Origin: Pollutimonas sp963706785
GTDB taxonomy: Bacteria; Pseudomonadota; Gammaproteobacteria; Burkholderiales; Burkholderiaceae_B
Length of the DNA stretch: 64,000 nucleotides
Reading direction: 5' to 3'
Assembly: GCA_963706785.1 (NCBI GenBank)
Contig: CAVPNJ010000002.1
Coordinates: forward strand, 248,001-312,000
Made by a program: the position numbers and the translations under genes. Numbering within the stretch: position 1 is the stretch's first letter; every line of letters starts with the position of its first letter. Under the pieces are notes generated by a model. It made no database searches. It saw only the letters and a program-made list of their open reading frames with translations, and was not told where the DNA came from. Shown one piece after another: positions 43,225 to 51,518 of this stretch.

Positions 43225-44391
43225 TTGTCCCAGTCGCCAAAGCGACGCCTATCGTGGCATGATCCCTCGGTACGAGGATTGATTTACCAAGTGCTCATAC
43301 TCGGCATCGTAGGGTTCGCAGTTTGGTATCTGGTCACCAATACGCTTCACAATCTCGCCGTCCGTAATATTTCCACCGGTTTCGACTTTCTCCGCCGCGA
43401 GGCAGGCTTCGCTATCGGCGAATCCGTCGTGCCATATACGCCTGCCGATACCTATGGCCGTGCCATCTGGGTGGGTTTGATCAACACGTTACGCGTGTCG
43501 GTTATCGGGATCATTCTCGCCACCGTGTTTGGCACCATATTGGGTATTGCGCGTCTTTCGAAAAATTGGCTGCTGTCCCGAGTTTCCAGCGTCTATATAG
43601 AAGTCATGCGCAACATTCCTTTGTTGCTGCAACTGTTTTTCTGGTACGCCATCATCACCGAGAGCATGCCTGGGCCGCGGAATGCACTTAATCCTGTAGC
43701 CGGCGTCTTTATTTCCAATCGCGGCCTTAAGCTGCCGTCGCTGCATGGCGACGCGCTCGATTGGATATTGGGCGGGCTCGCATTGGCGATCGTTGTAATT
43801 CTGCTTATTGCCCATTGGGCGAAAAAACGGCAGGAAGCGACGGGGATCATTTTCCCGCTGGGCAGGGTCGGGTTGGCCTTGCTTGTCGGACTGCCTCTCG
43901 CTGCCTGGTGGCTGGGCGGGGCGGCTCTGAGTATAGAACTCCCACAGCTGAAGGGGTTCAACTTCGTCGGCGGCGTGTCGATGTCGCCAGAGTTTACTGC
44001 GCTGCTTGTCGGCCTGGTCATGTATACGTCTGCCTTCGTCGCTGAAGTGGTTCGCTCGGGCATACAGTCGGTTAACCAGGGGCAGTGGGAAGCGGCAGGC
44101 GCTATAGGTTTGTCGCGCGCACGCACTTTGCGCCTTGTGATTTTGCCTCAGGCTTTGCGCGTAATCATTCCGCCCATGACAAGCCAGTACCTGAATCTGA
44201 CCAAGAACAGTTCGCTCGCCGTGGCAATCGGCTATCCCGACCTCGTTTCCGTCGTCAATACGACTTTGAACCAGACCGGGCAGGCTATCGAAGGCATCCT
44301 GATAATCATGGCGGCCTATCTAACGGTCAGCCTATCGATTTCGGTGTTCATGAACTGGTACAACACGCGTATCGCGCTGGTGGAGCGCTAA
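43225..44391 (+). CDS. aapQ: general L-amino-acid ABC transporter permease AapQ
   Basis: The 388-residue protein has the AapQ arrangement: SWHDPSVRGLIYQVLILGIV start, an early periplasmic loop, IEVMRNIPLLLQLFFWYAI and a C-terminal EAA loop (QSVNQGQWEAAGAIGLSRAR). The start as read is TTG at 43225. An ATG at 43208 would give a more usual N-terminus (MTKNSA) if one base is missing between them, so the true start is probably 43208. It pairs with AapM. Confidence 0.9.
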   Translation: MSQSPKRRLSWHDPSVRGLIYQVLILGIVGFAVWYLVTNTLHNLAVRNISTGFDFLRREAGFAIGESVVPYTPADTYGRAIWVGLINTLRVSVIGIILATVFGTILGIARLSKNWLLSRVSSVYIEVMRNIPLLLQLFFWYAIITESMPGPRNALNPVAGVFISNRGLKLPSLHGDALDWILGGLALAIVVILLIAHWAKKRQEATGIIFPLGRVGLALLVGLPLAAWWLGGAALSIELPQLKGFNFVGGVSMSPEFTALLVGLVMYTSAFVAEVVRSGIQSVNQGQWEAAGAIGLSRARTLRLVILPQALRVIIPPMTSQYLNLTKNSSLAVAIGYPDLVSVVNTTLNQTGQAIEGILIIMAAYLTVSLSISVFMNWYNTRIALVER

Positions 44392-45489
44392 ATGAACCTT
44401 AATTCTTCTAAAGCGGCTGGCGTTCTGCCGCCCACTGTGCGGGTAGGCGCAATTGCCTGGCTGCGGGCTAGCCTGTTCTCATCGCCATTAAATACCTTGT
44501 TGACGGTGCTGGTGGCGTGGCTTCTGTTGATGGTTGTGCCGGCCCTGATCGAGTGGCTGTTCATCCGTGCCAACTTCGACGCCACGAATGCTCAGGAATG
44601 CCGGGCTTCCGGAGGCGCGTGCTGGGCATTCATCGCCGAAAAGCACCGTCTGATTCTCTTTGGCATTTATCCCTATGATGAACAGTGGCGGCCTTTACTG
44701 GCCAGCATTGTCCTCATCGCTGTCATCGTTTGTAGCTGCGTGCGCTGGTTTTGGAAACCTTTCCTGCCACTATTCTGGATGGCCTCGCTTGCTGTAGTGG
44801 CGATCCTGATGTGGGGCGGCGTGTTTGGTCTTAGCTACGTCGAGAACGACAGATGGGGGGGCTTGCCGCTGACCTTGATCCTGGCTACTTTCGGTATTGC
44901 ATTTGCTTTCCCGCTGGGTTTGCTGCTTGCTCTCGGCCGACGCTCGAATATGCCCGCGGTAAAGGCCCTGTGCGTCGTCTATATTGAACTGATTCGCGGC
45001 GTGCCTTTGATCAGTCTGCTTTTCATGTCTTCGGTCATGCTTCCACTATTTCTACCCGAAGGCTTCAGTATCGATAAGCTATTGCGCGCCCAGATCGCCA
45101 TTATTTTGTTTGCCGCGGCGTATATAGCCGAGACGGTGCGCGGTGGCTTGCAGGCGATACCAAAAGGTCAATACGAAGGTGCCGACTCACTCGGCCTCAG
45201 TTATTGGCAACAGATGCGAAAGATCATTTTGCCTCAGGCGCTGAAGGTAGTCATTCCGCCGTTGGTGGGGATATTCATCGCGTTATTCAAGGACACCTCG
45301 CTAGTGGTGATCATCGGTATCTTTGACCTTACGCAAGCGGCCAAGACAGCTGTCGCCGATGCCGCTTGGCGGGGCTTTAGCGCCGAAGCCTATCTGTTCA
45401 TCGCATTCATTTATTTTATTTTCTGCTTTTCAATTTCCCGCTATAGCCAGTCGCTCGAACGGCACCTGCGAACGGGGTATCAACGTTGA
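44392..45489 (+). CDS. aapM: general L-amino-acid ABC transporter permease AapM
   Basis: The 365-residue protein has an N-terminal extension with extra transmembrane helices typical of AapM, then a permease core with YIELIRGVPLISLLFMSSVM and the EAA loop QAIPKGQYEGADSLGLSYWQ. The ATG directly follows the aapQ TAA. With AapQ it forms the membrane channel. Confidence 0.93.
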   Translation: MNLNSSKAAGVLPPTVRVGAIAWLRASLFSSPLNTLLTVLVAWLLLMVVPALIEWLFIRANFDATNAQECRASGGACWAFIAEKHRLILFGIYPYDEQWRPLLASIVLIAVIVCSCVRWFWKPFLPLFWMASLAVVAILMWGGVFGLSYVENDRWGGLPLTLILATFGIAFAFPLGLLLALGRRSNMPAVKALCVVYIELIRGVPLISLLFMSSVMLPLFLPEGFSIDKLLRAQIAIILFAAAYIAETVRGGLQAIPKGQYEGADSLGLSYWQQMRKIILPQALKVVIPPLVGIFIALFKDTSLVVIIGIFDLTQAAKTAVADAAWRGFSAEAYLFIAFIYFIFCFSISRYSQSLERHLRTGYQR

Positions 45490-45544
45490 CCAACATGAAG
45501 TGCGCAACAATGCAGGCGCAGATTACAACATAGGGAGTACAGAC

Positions 45545-46285
45545 ATGTCTGAGGCCATTATTCGCCTGGAAAATGTCAATAAGTGGTTCGGGCAATTCCA
45601 TGTCTTGCGCAACATCAATCTTGATGTTGGGCGGGGTGAACGAATTGTCGTTTGCGGGCCCTCGGGTTCCGGCAAGTCCACCCTGATTCGGTGCATCAAC
45701 CGGCTGGAAGAGCATCAGCAAGGCGCTATCATTGTCGATGGCATCGAGCTCACCAATAACCTGAAGCAGATCGAAGCCATTCGGCGCGATGTCGGCATGG
45801 TGTTTCAGCACTTCAATCTTTTCCCGCACCTCACTGTTTTGGAAAACCTTACAATCGGTCCGATCTGGGTGCTGAAGAAATCCAAAGCCGAGGCCGAGGC
45901 CGCCGCCATGAAATACTTGGCACGCGTGCGTATCCCCGATCAAGCTGCCAAGTACCCAGGTCAGCTTTCAGGCGGCCAACAGCAGCGCGTCGCGATTGCC
46001 CGGTCGTTATGCATGAGCCCTAAAATAATGCTTTTTGACGAGCCGACTTCCGCGCTTGACCCCGAAATGGTAAAGGAAGTGCTCGATGTTATGGTGGGTC
46101 TTGCCGAAGAAAGCGGTATGACAATGATATGCGTCACGCACGAAATGGGCTTTGCCCGCAAGGTGGCGGACCGCGTTATTTTCATGGACCAGGGGGAAAT
46201 CATCGAGCAAAACACACCAGACGCTTTCTTTGACAGTCCCCAGAACGAGCGAACCAAGCTTTTCCTGAGTCAAATTTTGCACTAA
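45545..46285 (+). CDS. aapP: general L-amino-acid ABC transporter ATP-binding protein AapP
   Basis: From ATG at 45545, with GGGAG upstream, the protein has 246 residues: Walker A GPSGSGKST, signature LSGGQQQR, Walker B IMLFDEPTSALD, H-loop CVTHEMGFA. A longer frame upstream overlaps aapM and is not used. It powers the AapJQM importer. Confidence 0.94.
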   Translation: MSEAIIRLENVNKWFGQFHVLRNINLDVGRGERIVVCGPSGSGKSTLIRCINRLEEHQQGAIIVDGIELTNNLKQIEAIRRDVGMVFQHFNLFPHLTVLENLTIGPIWVLKKSKAEAEAAAMKYLARVRIPDQAAKYPGQLSGGQQQRVAIARSLCMSPKIMLFDEPTSALDPEMVKEVLDVMVGLAEESGMTMICVTHEMGFARKVADRVIFMDQGEIIEQNTPDAFFDSPQNERTKLFLSQILH

Positions 46286-46384
46286 GCAGTTAAAGTGTTG
46301 CATATACCGTATGGGCGCTGACACGCCCGCCGGAATTAGTGTACGGTTATGGTTTTTATAATTTATAACGAGGCATTACCGATT

Positions 46385-47377
46385 ATGTTGTCCGTATTTA
46401 AATCACTGCCAGGCGTGGCCCTGGCCGCCTGTCTGTCCGTTGCGATGTCTGCCCCGGCTATAGCCGAAGAATTTCCGTCCAAACCGCTTACGTTTATCGT
46501 GCCTTACGCGCCCGGCGGTCCGCTTGATGGCATGGCTCGCTTGCTGGCTGAAAAAGTACAGCCTGACCTTGGCACTGTGATTGTAGAGAATCGTCCAGGC
46601 GCCGGCGGCAACATAGGCGCGAGCGTCGCGGCAAAAGCGAAGCCCGATGGCTATACCCTGGTTATGGGTGCGGTGGCCATTAATGCCATTAACCCTTGGT
46701 TATACGAAAAGTTGCCATTCGATCCGGTAAAAAGTTTCGAACCGGTAACCTTGGTCGCGTCAGTGCCAAACGTTCTTATTCTTAACAATGAATTCGCCAA
46801 GGCCAACAATATTAAATCGGTTACCGACCTTGTGTCATACGCCAAGGCACATCCTGAGCAACTGAACTTTGCCTCTGGCGGTAATGGTAGCGCTGGTCAT
46901 TTGGCAGGTGAACTTCTAAACGTCCGTTCGGGTATCAAGACAGTACACGTTCCTTATGCTGGCGCGTCTCCTGCGAAGCTGGCCTTACTGGCCGGGCAGG
47001 TTAATTTCATGTTCGATAACCTGGCGTCGGCAGCGCCGTTGATATCAGACGGTAAAGTCAAGGCGTTAGCTGTGACGACAGTTGAGCGGTCTTCGGCATT
47101 GCCCTCAACCCCCACCATGCAGCAAGAAGGGATCGCTAATTTCGATCTCGGTACATGGTTTGGTGTATTTGCAACTGGTGGAACTCCGAAGGCAATCGTC
47201 GATAAACTGAACGCCGCTTACGTGAAGGCGCTTCAGGACCCCGCCGTGCGCAAGAACTTACTGACGATGGGCTCCGACGCTAAGCCGACGACGTCCGAAG
47301 AGTTTGGAGAACTTGTCAAGCACGACCTCGAAAAATATAAGGAGATCGTCCGGGTCTCTGGCGCCAAGCTTTTCTGA
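46385..47377 (+). CDS. Bug-family tripartite tricarboxylate transporter substrate-binding protein
   Basis: From ATG at 46385 the protein has 330 residues with a signal peptide ending APAIA at about residue 27. The Bug ligand loops are present: TFIVPYAPGGPLDGMARLLA and VENRPGAGGNIGASVA. Cargo is a small organic acid or similar. It lies 100 bases after aapP without membrane partners, so it is an orphan binding protein. An ATG 12 codons upstream is also possible. Confidence 0.9.
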   Translation: MLSVFKSLPGVALAACLSVAMSAPAIAEEFPSKPLTFIVPYAPGGPLDGMARLLAEKVQPDLGTVIVENRPGAGGNIGASVAAKAKPDGYTLVMGAVAINAINPWLYEKLPFDPVKSFEPVTLVASVPNVLILNNEFAKANNIKSVTDLVSYAKAHPEQLNFASGGNGSAGHLAGELLNVRSGIKTVHVPYAGASPAKLALLAGQVNFMFDNLASAAPLISDGKVKALAVTTVERSSALPSTPTMQQEGIANFDLGTWFGVFATGGTPKAIVDKLNAAYVKALQDPAVRKNLLTMGSDAKPTTSEEFGELVKHDLEKYKEIVRVSGAKLF

Positions 47378-47536
47378 TATCCAAATTTGCTTCTCATCCT
47401 ATCTTTTTGCCGGCAGTATGTCAGTAAAAGTAAGCATGGGGCTTACAGAACTAAAATGTAACACTAAGGGCTGTATCCGCTGCTAGCATAGTGACCGGCA
47501 TATAAAACTGCTAAACAATGGGATAAGGAGAAGTAT

Positions 47537-48199
47537 ATGAGTATATCTATGCGTGCCAGTCGACTTGCGTCTTGCGTCGGGATTGTTGCGTTAATGGCAG
47601 GCTGCGCCAGCCTTAATGAAATGGGTACGGGTGGCAAGACCGCGGTGGGTGCGGGCGCCGGAGCGGCCGTTGGTGCAGGGTTAGGCGCGCTAATTGGTGA
47701 CAGCAGCAAGTCGGCCGCCATAGGTGCGGGTATTGGCGCCGTGGCCGGTGGTATCGCAGGTTATAACTGGGCTGGCGTCAAGAACGATGTGGAAAAATCC
47801 GGCGCTAGCAGTTTAGGTGTAGACGTCACCGAAATGCCGGATGGCACGCTACGTGTGAATATTCCCAGCAATGTTTCATTCGACACGGGCAAATATGCCT
47901 TGAAACCCGCTCTGTTGCCCGTGTTGGACAGCGTGGCGCGTGCTTTGGTGCAACATCCTGAATTGCGAGCTAAATCGATCGGCTATACCGATAGCACCGG
48001 TTCAGCAAGCACTAACCAGACACTGTCCGTTAATCGTGCTCGGGCCGTTGCCAATTATCTGGCTCAGCAGGGCGTTCCAGCTGCAAACATGAATGCGGAA
48101 GGGCGTGGACCCAGTAGTCCGATAGCCGATAATGCAACGGCCGAAGGACGTTCCATGAACCGTCGTGTTGAGCTGTATTTGTACGCAATTAAGAAGTAG
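47537..48199 (+). CDS. OmpA-family peptidoglycan-associated lipoprotein
   Basis: The 220-residue protein has a lipobox LMAGC (Cys23), followed by a Gly/Ala-rich segment of about 60 residues (a glycine-zipper-like stretch GAGAGAAVGAGLGALIG). A C-terminal OmpA peptidoglycan-binding domain starts at about residue 100, with the pattern YTDSTGSASTNQTLSVNRA and the final NRRVELYL. It should anchor the outer membrane to the wall. AAGGAGA precedes the ATG. A terminator follows. Confidence 0.92.
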   Translation: MSISMRASRLASCVGIVALMAGCASLNEMGTGGKTAVGAGAGAAVGAGLGALIGDSSKSAAIGAGIGAVAGGIAGYNWAGVKNDVEKSGASSLGVDVTEMPDGTLRVNIPSNVSFDTGKYALKPALLPVLDSVARALVQHPELRAKSIGYTDSTGSASTNQTLSVNRARAVANYLAQQGVPAANMNAEGRGPSSPIADNATAEGRSMNRRVELYLYAIKK

Positions 48200-48234
48200 G
48201 ACTTCGGCAGGAAGGCCTGAAATACTCCGTAGTA

Positions 48235-48259
48235 GCGCCCCTCAGGGGGCGCTTTTTTT
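48235..48259 (+). terminator. rho-independent terminator of the OmpA-like lipoprotein gene
   Basis: GCGCCCC (48235-48241) and GGGGCGC (48246-48252) form a seven-base stem with a TCAG loop, followed by seven T (48253-48259). Confidence 0.92.
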
Positions 48260-48268
48260 ACTACGCAG

Positions 48269-48661
48269 TTATCGGCTTCGTAAGGAGGCCATAAGACTCC
48301 TCACTGTATTCTCGATCAGCTGGCGCGATGCCTCCGGCAGCGATAGGAAGTCTTCGGGTGGGATATTCGGGAACGGCCAGGGTATCACCATGCGGTCTTG
48401 TTTACCCTCGGTCAGTACGTAGGTGCTTGGGGCGGGAACCGGGGCAACCATAGGTTCTTGTGGGCCGGTGCCGTTCGCCAGCCATATCGGATTGACGTTC
48501 AAGGCATGGGCCAGGGCTAAAATGTCTTTTGCGGTCTTGCGGGTTCCGCGTTCATAGTTTGCGATAGCGCTCTGCGAAAGTCCGCAAGCAGCCCCCAGAG
48601 CTTTCTGGCTCAGGCGGCGCAAGGTCCTGATTTGAAGAAGGCGTTCAGCAAAAGAGTTCAC
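48269..48661 (-). CDS. XRE-family helix-turn-helix regulator
   Basis: The 130-residue protein has a Cro/C1-type HTH at residues 5-65 (LRRLSQKALGAACGLSQSAI, then LAHALNVNPIWLANG) and a short tail of unknown function. The start is GTG at 48661. It is divergent from the orphan response-regulator-like gene, and repeated CGTGAT motifs in the 107-base gap are probable binding sites. Confidence 0.85.
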   Translation of the reverse strand: MNSFAERLLQIRTLRRLSQKALGAACGLSQSAIANYERGTRKTAKDILALAHALNVNPIWLANGTGPQEPMVAPVPAPSTYVLTEGKQDRMVIPWPFPNIPPEDFLSLPEASRQLIENTVRSLMASLRSR

Positions 48662-48722
48662 GTTTGTGATTGAACGACTTTATTTGATCACGTTGGTAAT
48701 TCCCGTGATTACGTTCGTGATG
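48660..48722. promoter_or_regulatory. repeated CGT-x-GTGAT motifs between two divergent regulators
   Basis: ACGTTTGTGAT (from 48660) and ACGTTCGTGAT (from 48711) are direct copies 51 bases apart. ATCACG (48687-48692) and CGTGAT (48704-48709) form an inverted pair between them. These are likely operators for the XRE protein, the first one overlapping its own start codon. Confidence 0.6.
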
Positions 48723-48768
48723 TTTCGGCAGTAGACTCTCGTGTAACGTTTCTTCCTATGGTGGCGTT

Positions 48769-49518
48769 ATGAATTCTAGCCCGCTGATATTATTGTTCGA
48801 CACCTGCTCCAATGCCGACGCGCGGGACGATGCCGCAACACTTTTACGGACCCACGGCTTTGAAGTCCTACATTGTGGCGATCTGCCCAAGCTTTATCGT
48901 TTGGCCAAGAAGAACGCACGGCAATACGGTGCGACGATATTCGTAATGCTCTCCGGATCGTTGGCCGAAAATTGCATCGCGGCAAAATATTTGCGTGCGC
49001 TATTTCCGGCGGCTCGTATTCTTGCTTTGGTCGGTTCGCTTGACGATCCCGTTCTCATTAAAAGCTTAGAAAGCGGCGCCGACGGCTTCTGTCGGCGTGA
49101 TGCCTCTACACAGCTGTTGTTGGCGACGATTTTCCGTTTACTCGGGCGTTCTGGCACGCAGCTCAACATGGCCGATCACCATGCTGTGCCAGGTCAATCG
49201 GAAAGTTCGGCAAACTGGACTCTACTTGAGCACGGGTGGATACTTGGCGGCCCGCAAGGCTTGCGCATTCCGCTCACCACTGGCGAACGGTCTTTCTTAA
49301 CGGCGCTTTTTGCCGAGCCGGACTTTTGCGCGTCACATGCCAAGCTGATCAGTGCTGTCAATGCATCCTATAACCGCTATTCGCCCGCCACTCATCAGGC
49401 CCGTCTTGGCGTAATGGTCAGTCGGATGCGCCGCAAGTTTAAGGAGCATGGGTTTTCCATGCCCCTGAAGTCGGTGCATAACTGGGGCTATATGTTCACC
49501 GGCCCGGTTGCTCCGTAG
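48769..49518 (+). CDS. orphan regulator with degenerate receiver and OmpR-type winged helix
   Basis: The 249-residue protein has a receiver-like N-terminal half (about 5-125; ILLFDTCSNADARDDAATLL) and an OmpR/PhoB-type DNA-binding C-terminal half (about 150-245; ERSFLTALFAEPDF, then SRMRRKFKEHGF and SVHNWGYMF). Where a phospho-acceptor Asp is expected (end of strand 3, ATIFVMLSGS) there is no Asp, so it is probably not controlled by phosphorylation. No histidine kinase is adjacent. It is divergent from the XRE gene. Confidence 0.8.
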   Translation: MNSSPLILLFDTCSNADARDDAATLLRTHGFEVLHCGDLPKLYRLAKKNARQYGATIFVMLSGSLAENCIAAKYLRALFPAARILALVGSLDDPVLIKSLESGADGFCRRDASTQLLLATIFRLLGRSGTQLNMADHHAVPGQSESSANWTLLEHGWILGGPQGLRIPLTTGERSFLTALFAEPDFCASHAKLISAVNASYNRYSPATHQARLGVMVSRMRRKFKEHGFSMPLKSVHNWGYMFTGPVAP

Positions 49519-49546
49519 GAAGTCAGGCTCGGGTGTCCGTTTATGC

Positions 49547-50800
49547 TTAGACCTGATACCGGCTTATCGACAGGTCGTCGCTGCGTATTGCAGTGGGCTT
49601 ACCCGAGACAATATCTGCAAGAAGCTGCCCACTACCGCAGGCCATGGTCCATCCCAAAGTCCCATGTCCCGTGTTTAAGAATAAATTGCGATACGGAGTC
49701 CCGCCGACGATAGGCGTGCTGTCCGGGGTTTTAGGACGCAAACCGGTCCAGAACGACACGTCGCCGCTAGCCCGACTGCCTGGAAACAGGTCATCGACCA
49801 CCATCTCTAGCGTTTTTTGACGCTTCGGATTCAAGCTTAAGTCGAAGCCTGCGATTTCTGCCATGCCACCTACACGAATTCGTTTGTCGAATCGAGTGAT
49901 TGCAATTTTGTATGTTTCATCCAGCAGCGTCGATACGGGCGCCCGGCTTTCATCGGCGATGGGCACGGTAATCGAATAGCCCTTCATGGGGTAAACGGGA
50001 AGGGACACCACATTTTTTAGCAAGTTGGTCGAATACGAGCCTAACGCCACCACGTAGGCGTCGCCTCGAATTAGTTGGTTATCACACTGGACACCGGAAA
50101 TGACGCCGCCACCGACATGAAGTTGCTGGATGTTCGTGCCGTAATGAAACTGGACCCCGAGTTTGCGGGCTTCTTCCGTAAGTCGGCTTGTAAAGATATG
50201 GCAATCGCCCGTCTCGTCGTCGGGTAAACGCAGCCCGCCAACTAACTTGCCCTTGCTATGGACTAACGCGGGCTCTGCCTTGTAAAGGTCGTCGCGACCG
50301 ATTAGTTCATACTTCATGCCGGCTTCTTTTAGAACTGAAATGTCCTGTGCCACGGCATCGAGCTGCTTTTGATCGCGAAAGACTTGTAGGGTGCCTTGCT
50401 GCCGGCCTTCGTACTCAATACCGACGTTTTCACGCAGTTCCGCTAAACATTGGCCGCTGTAGCTTGATAATCTGACAAGACGCTCTTTATTGATGGCGTA
50501 CCGGTTGGCCGTGCAGTTACGCCACATTTGGTACATCCACTGCAATTGAAACAAACTACCATCGGGCCGGATGGATAAAGGCGGGTGCTTGGCAAACATC
50601 CACTTAATTGCCTTCAACGGGACACCCGGAGCCGCCCAAGGAGAGGAATATCCGTAGGAAATCTGCCCCGCATTTCCGAAACTGGTTTCAAGCGCGGAAG
50701 CAGGTTGACGGTCCAGTACGTGGACTTCGTGCCCATGTCTGGCCAGATAATAGGCCGTGCTCACGCCCACCACGCCGGCGCCCAGAATTACAATTTTCAT
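49547..50800 (-). CDS. dadA: D-amino-acid dehydrogenase
   Basis: The 417-residue FAD enzyme starts with the dinucleotide motif GAGVVGVSTAYYLARHGHEV and contains family landmarks SFGNAGQISYGYSSPWAAPG and the late GTGHGTLGWTM-like segment (NTGHGTLGWT). DadA oxidises D-alanine and other D-amino acids to 2-oxoacids and ammonia, feeding electrons to quinones at the inner membrane. It is divergent from an Lrp-type regulator, as in dadRAX systems, but no alanine racemase follows. Confidence 0.93.
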   Translation of the reverse strand: MKIVILGAGVVGVSTAYYLARHGHEVHVLDRQPASALETSFGNAGQISYGYSSPWAAPGVPLKAIKWMFAKHPPLSIRPDGSLFQLQWMYQMWRNCTANRYAINKERLVRLSSYSGQCLAELRENVGIEYEGRQQGTLQVFRDQKQLDAVAQDISVLKEAGMKYELIGRDDLYKAEPALVHSKGKLVGGLRLPDDETGDCHIFTSRLTEEARKLGVQFHYGTNIQQLHVGGGVISGVQCDNQLIRGDAYVVALGSYSTNLLKNVVSLPVYPMKGYSITVPIADESRAPVSTLLDETYKIAITRFDKRIRVGGMAEIAGFDLSLNPKRQKTLEMVVDDLFPGSRASGDVSFWTGLRPKTPDSTPIVGGTPYRNLFLNTGHGTLGWTMACGSGQLLADIVSGKPTAIRSDDLSISRYQV

Positions 50801-50875
50801 CTCTTGTAGCCATCCTTGTTTATATTTAGGATGTTAGGTCACATTCTCGAGTTTTTTTCTCTGAAGAAAGCGACA

Positions 50876-50925
50876 TTTCAGTGATTTCTCCTGTTTGACG
50901 CTCGTTTCGTTAACTTTTCAGTGAT
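50876..50925. promoter_or_regulatory. direct repeats TTTCAGTGAT in the dadA-lrp intergenic region
   Basis: Two identical ten-base repeats occur at 50876-50885 and 50916-50925, 40 bases apart (about four helical turns). They lie between dadA and its divergent Lrp-type regulator and are candidate binding sites for it. Confidence 0.5.
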
Positions 50926-51003
50926 AATTGCTATGGACTGCGGACGCGGCCTTTCCACACCTATTGAGAAGGGCATTCGCAAGGAAATTTAGGGGAATCC
51001 AAG

Positions 51004-51492
51004 GTGAGAATTCAGCGCAATCCTGTGTATACATTAGATAAACTCGACAGGAATATTCTTGACCTATTGCAGCGCGATGGCCGGATGTCAATGACTGACT
51101 TGGCGGAAAAGGTGGGGCTTACGGTTACACCATGCATTGAACGCGTGAAGCGCCTGGAGCGCGACGGCGTTATCACCGGGTACTACGCAAGGGTGTCTCC
51201 TGTGGCGCTGGACGCAGGGCTGTTGGTTTTTGTCGAGATATCAATGTCCAGTAAGTCAGATCGCACATTCGACGATTTTCGGCGCGAGATTCTTTGCATT
51301 CCGCAGGTGCAGGAATGCCATTTGGTGTCGGGTGATTTCGATTACCTGGTCAAGGCACGAATAAAAGAAATCAGCCAGTACCGCAGTTTGCTGGGTGATA
51401 TTCTTTTGCGTTTACCTGGGGTCACTCAAACCAAGAGCTGCGTGGTAATGGAAGAAGTCAAAGAGACATTGTTCATCACGGCGCAAAAGTAG
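51004..51492 (+). CDS. Lrp/AsnC-family regulator, probable activator of dadA
   Basis: The 162-residue protein has the Lrp winged helix (LDKLDRNILDLLQRDGRMSM, then GLTVTPCIERVKRLERDGVI) and a C-terminal RAM domain for amino-acid binding and octamer formation. GTG at 51004 has AGGGG upstream. Its divergent place beside dadA matches DadR/Lrp proteins that switch on D-alanine use when alanine is present. Confidence 0.93.
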   Translation: MRIQRNPVYTLDKLDRNILDLLQRDGRMSMTDLAEKVGLTVTPCIERVKRLERDGVITGYYARVSPVALDAGLLVFVEISMSSKSDRTFDDFRREILCIPQVQECHLVSGDFDYLVKARIKEISQYRSLLGDILLRLPGVTQTKSCVVMEEVKETLFITAQK

Positions 51493-51518
51493 TGCTTGTA
51501 GTACGACGCGCAGTCTAA

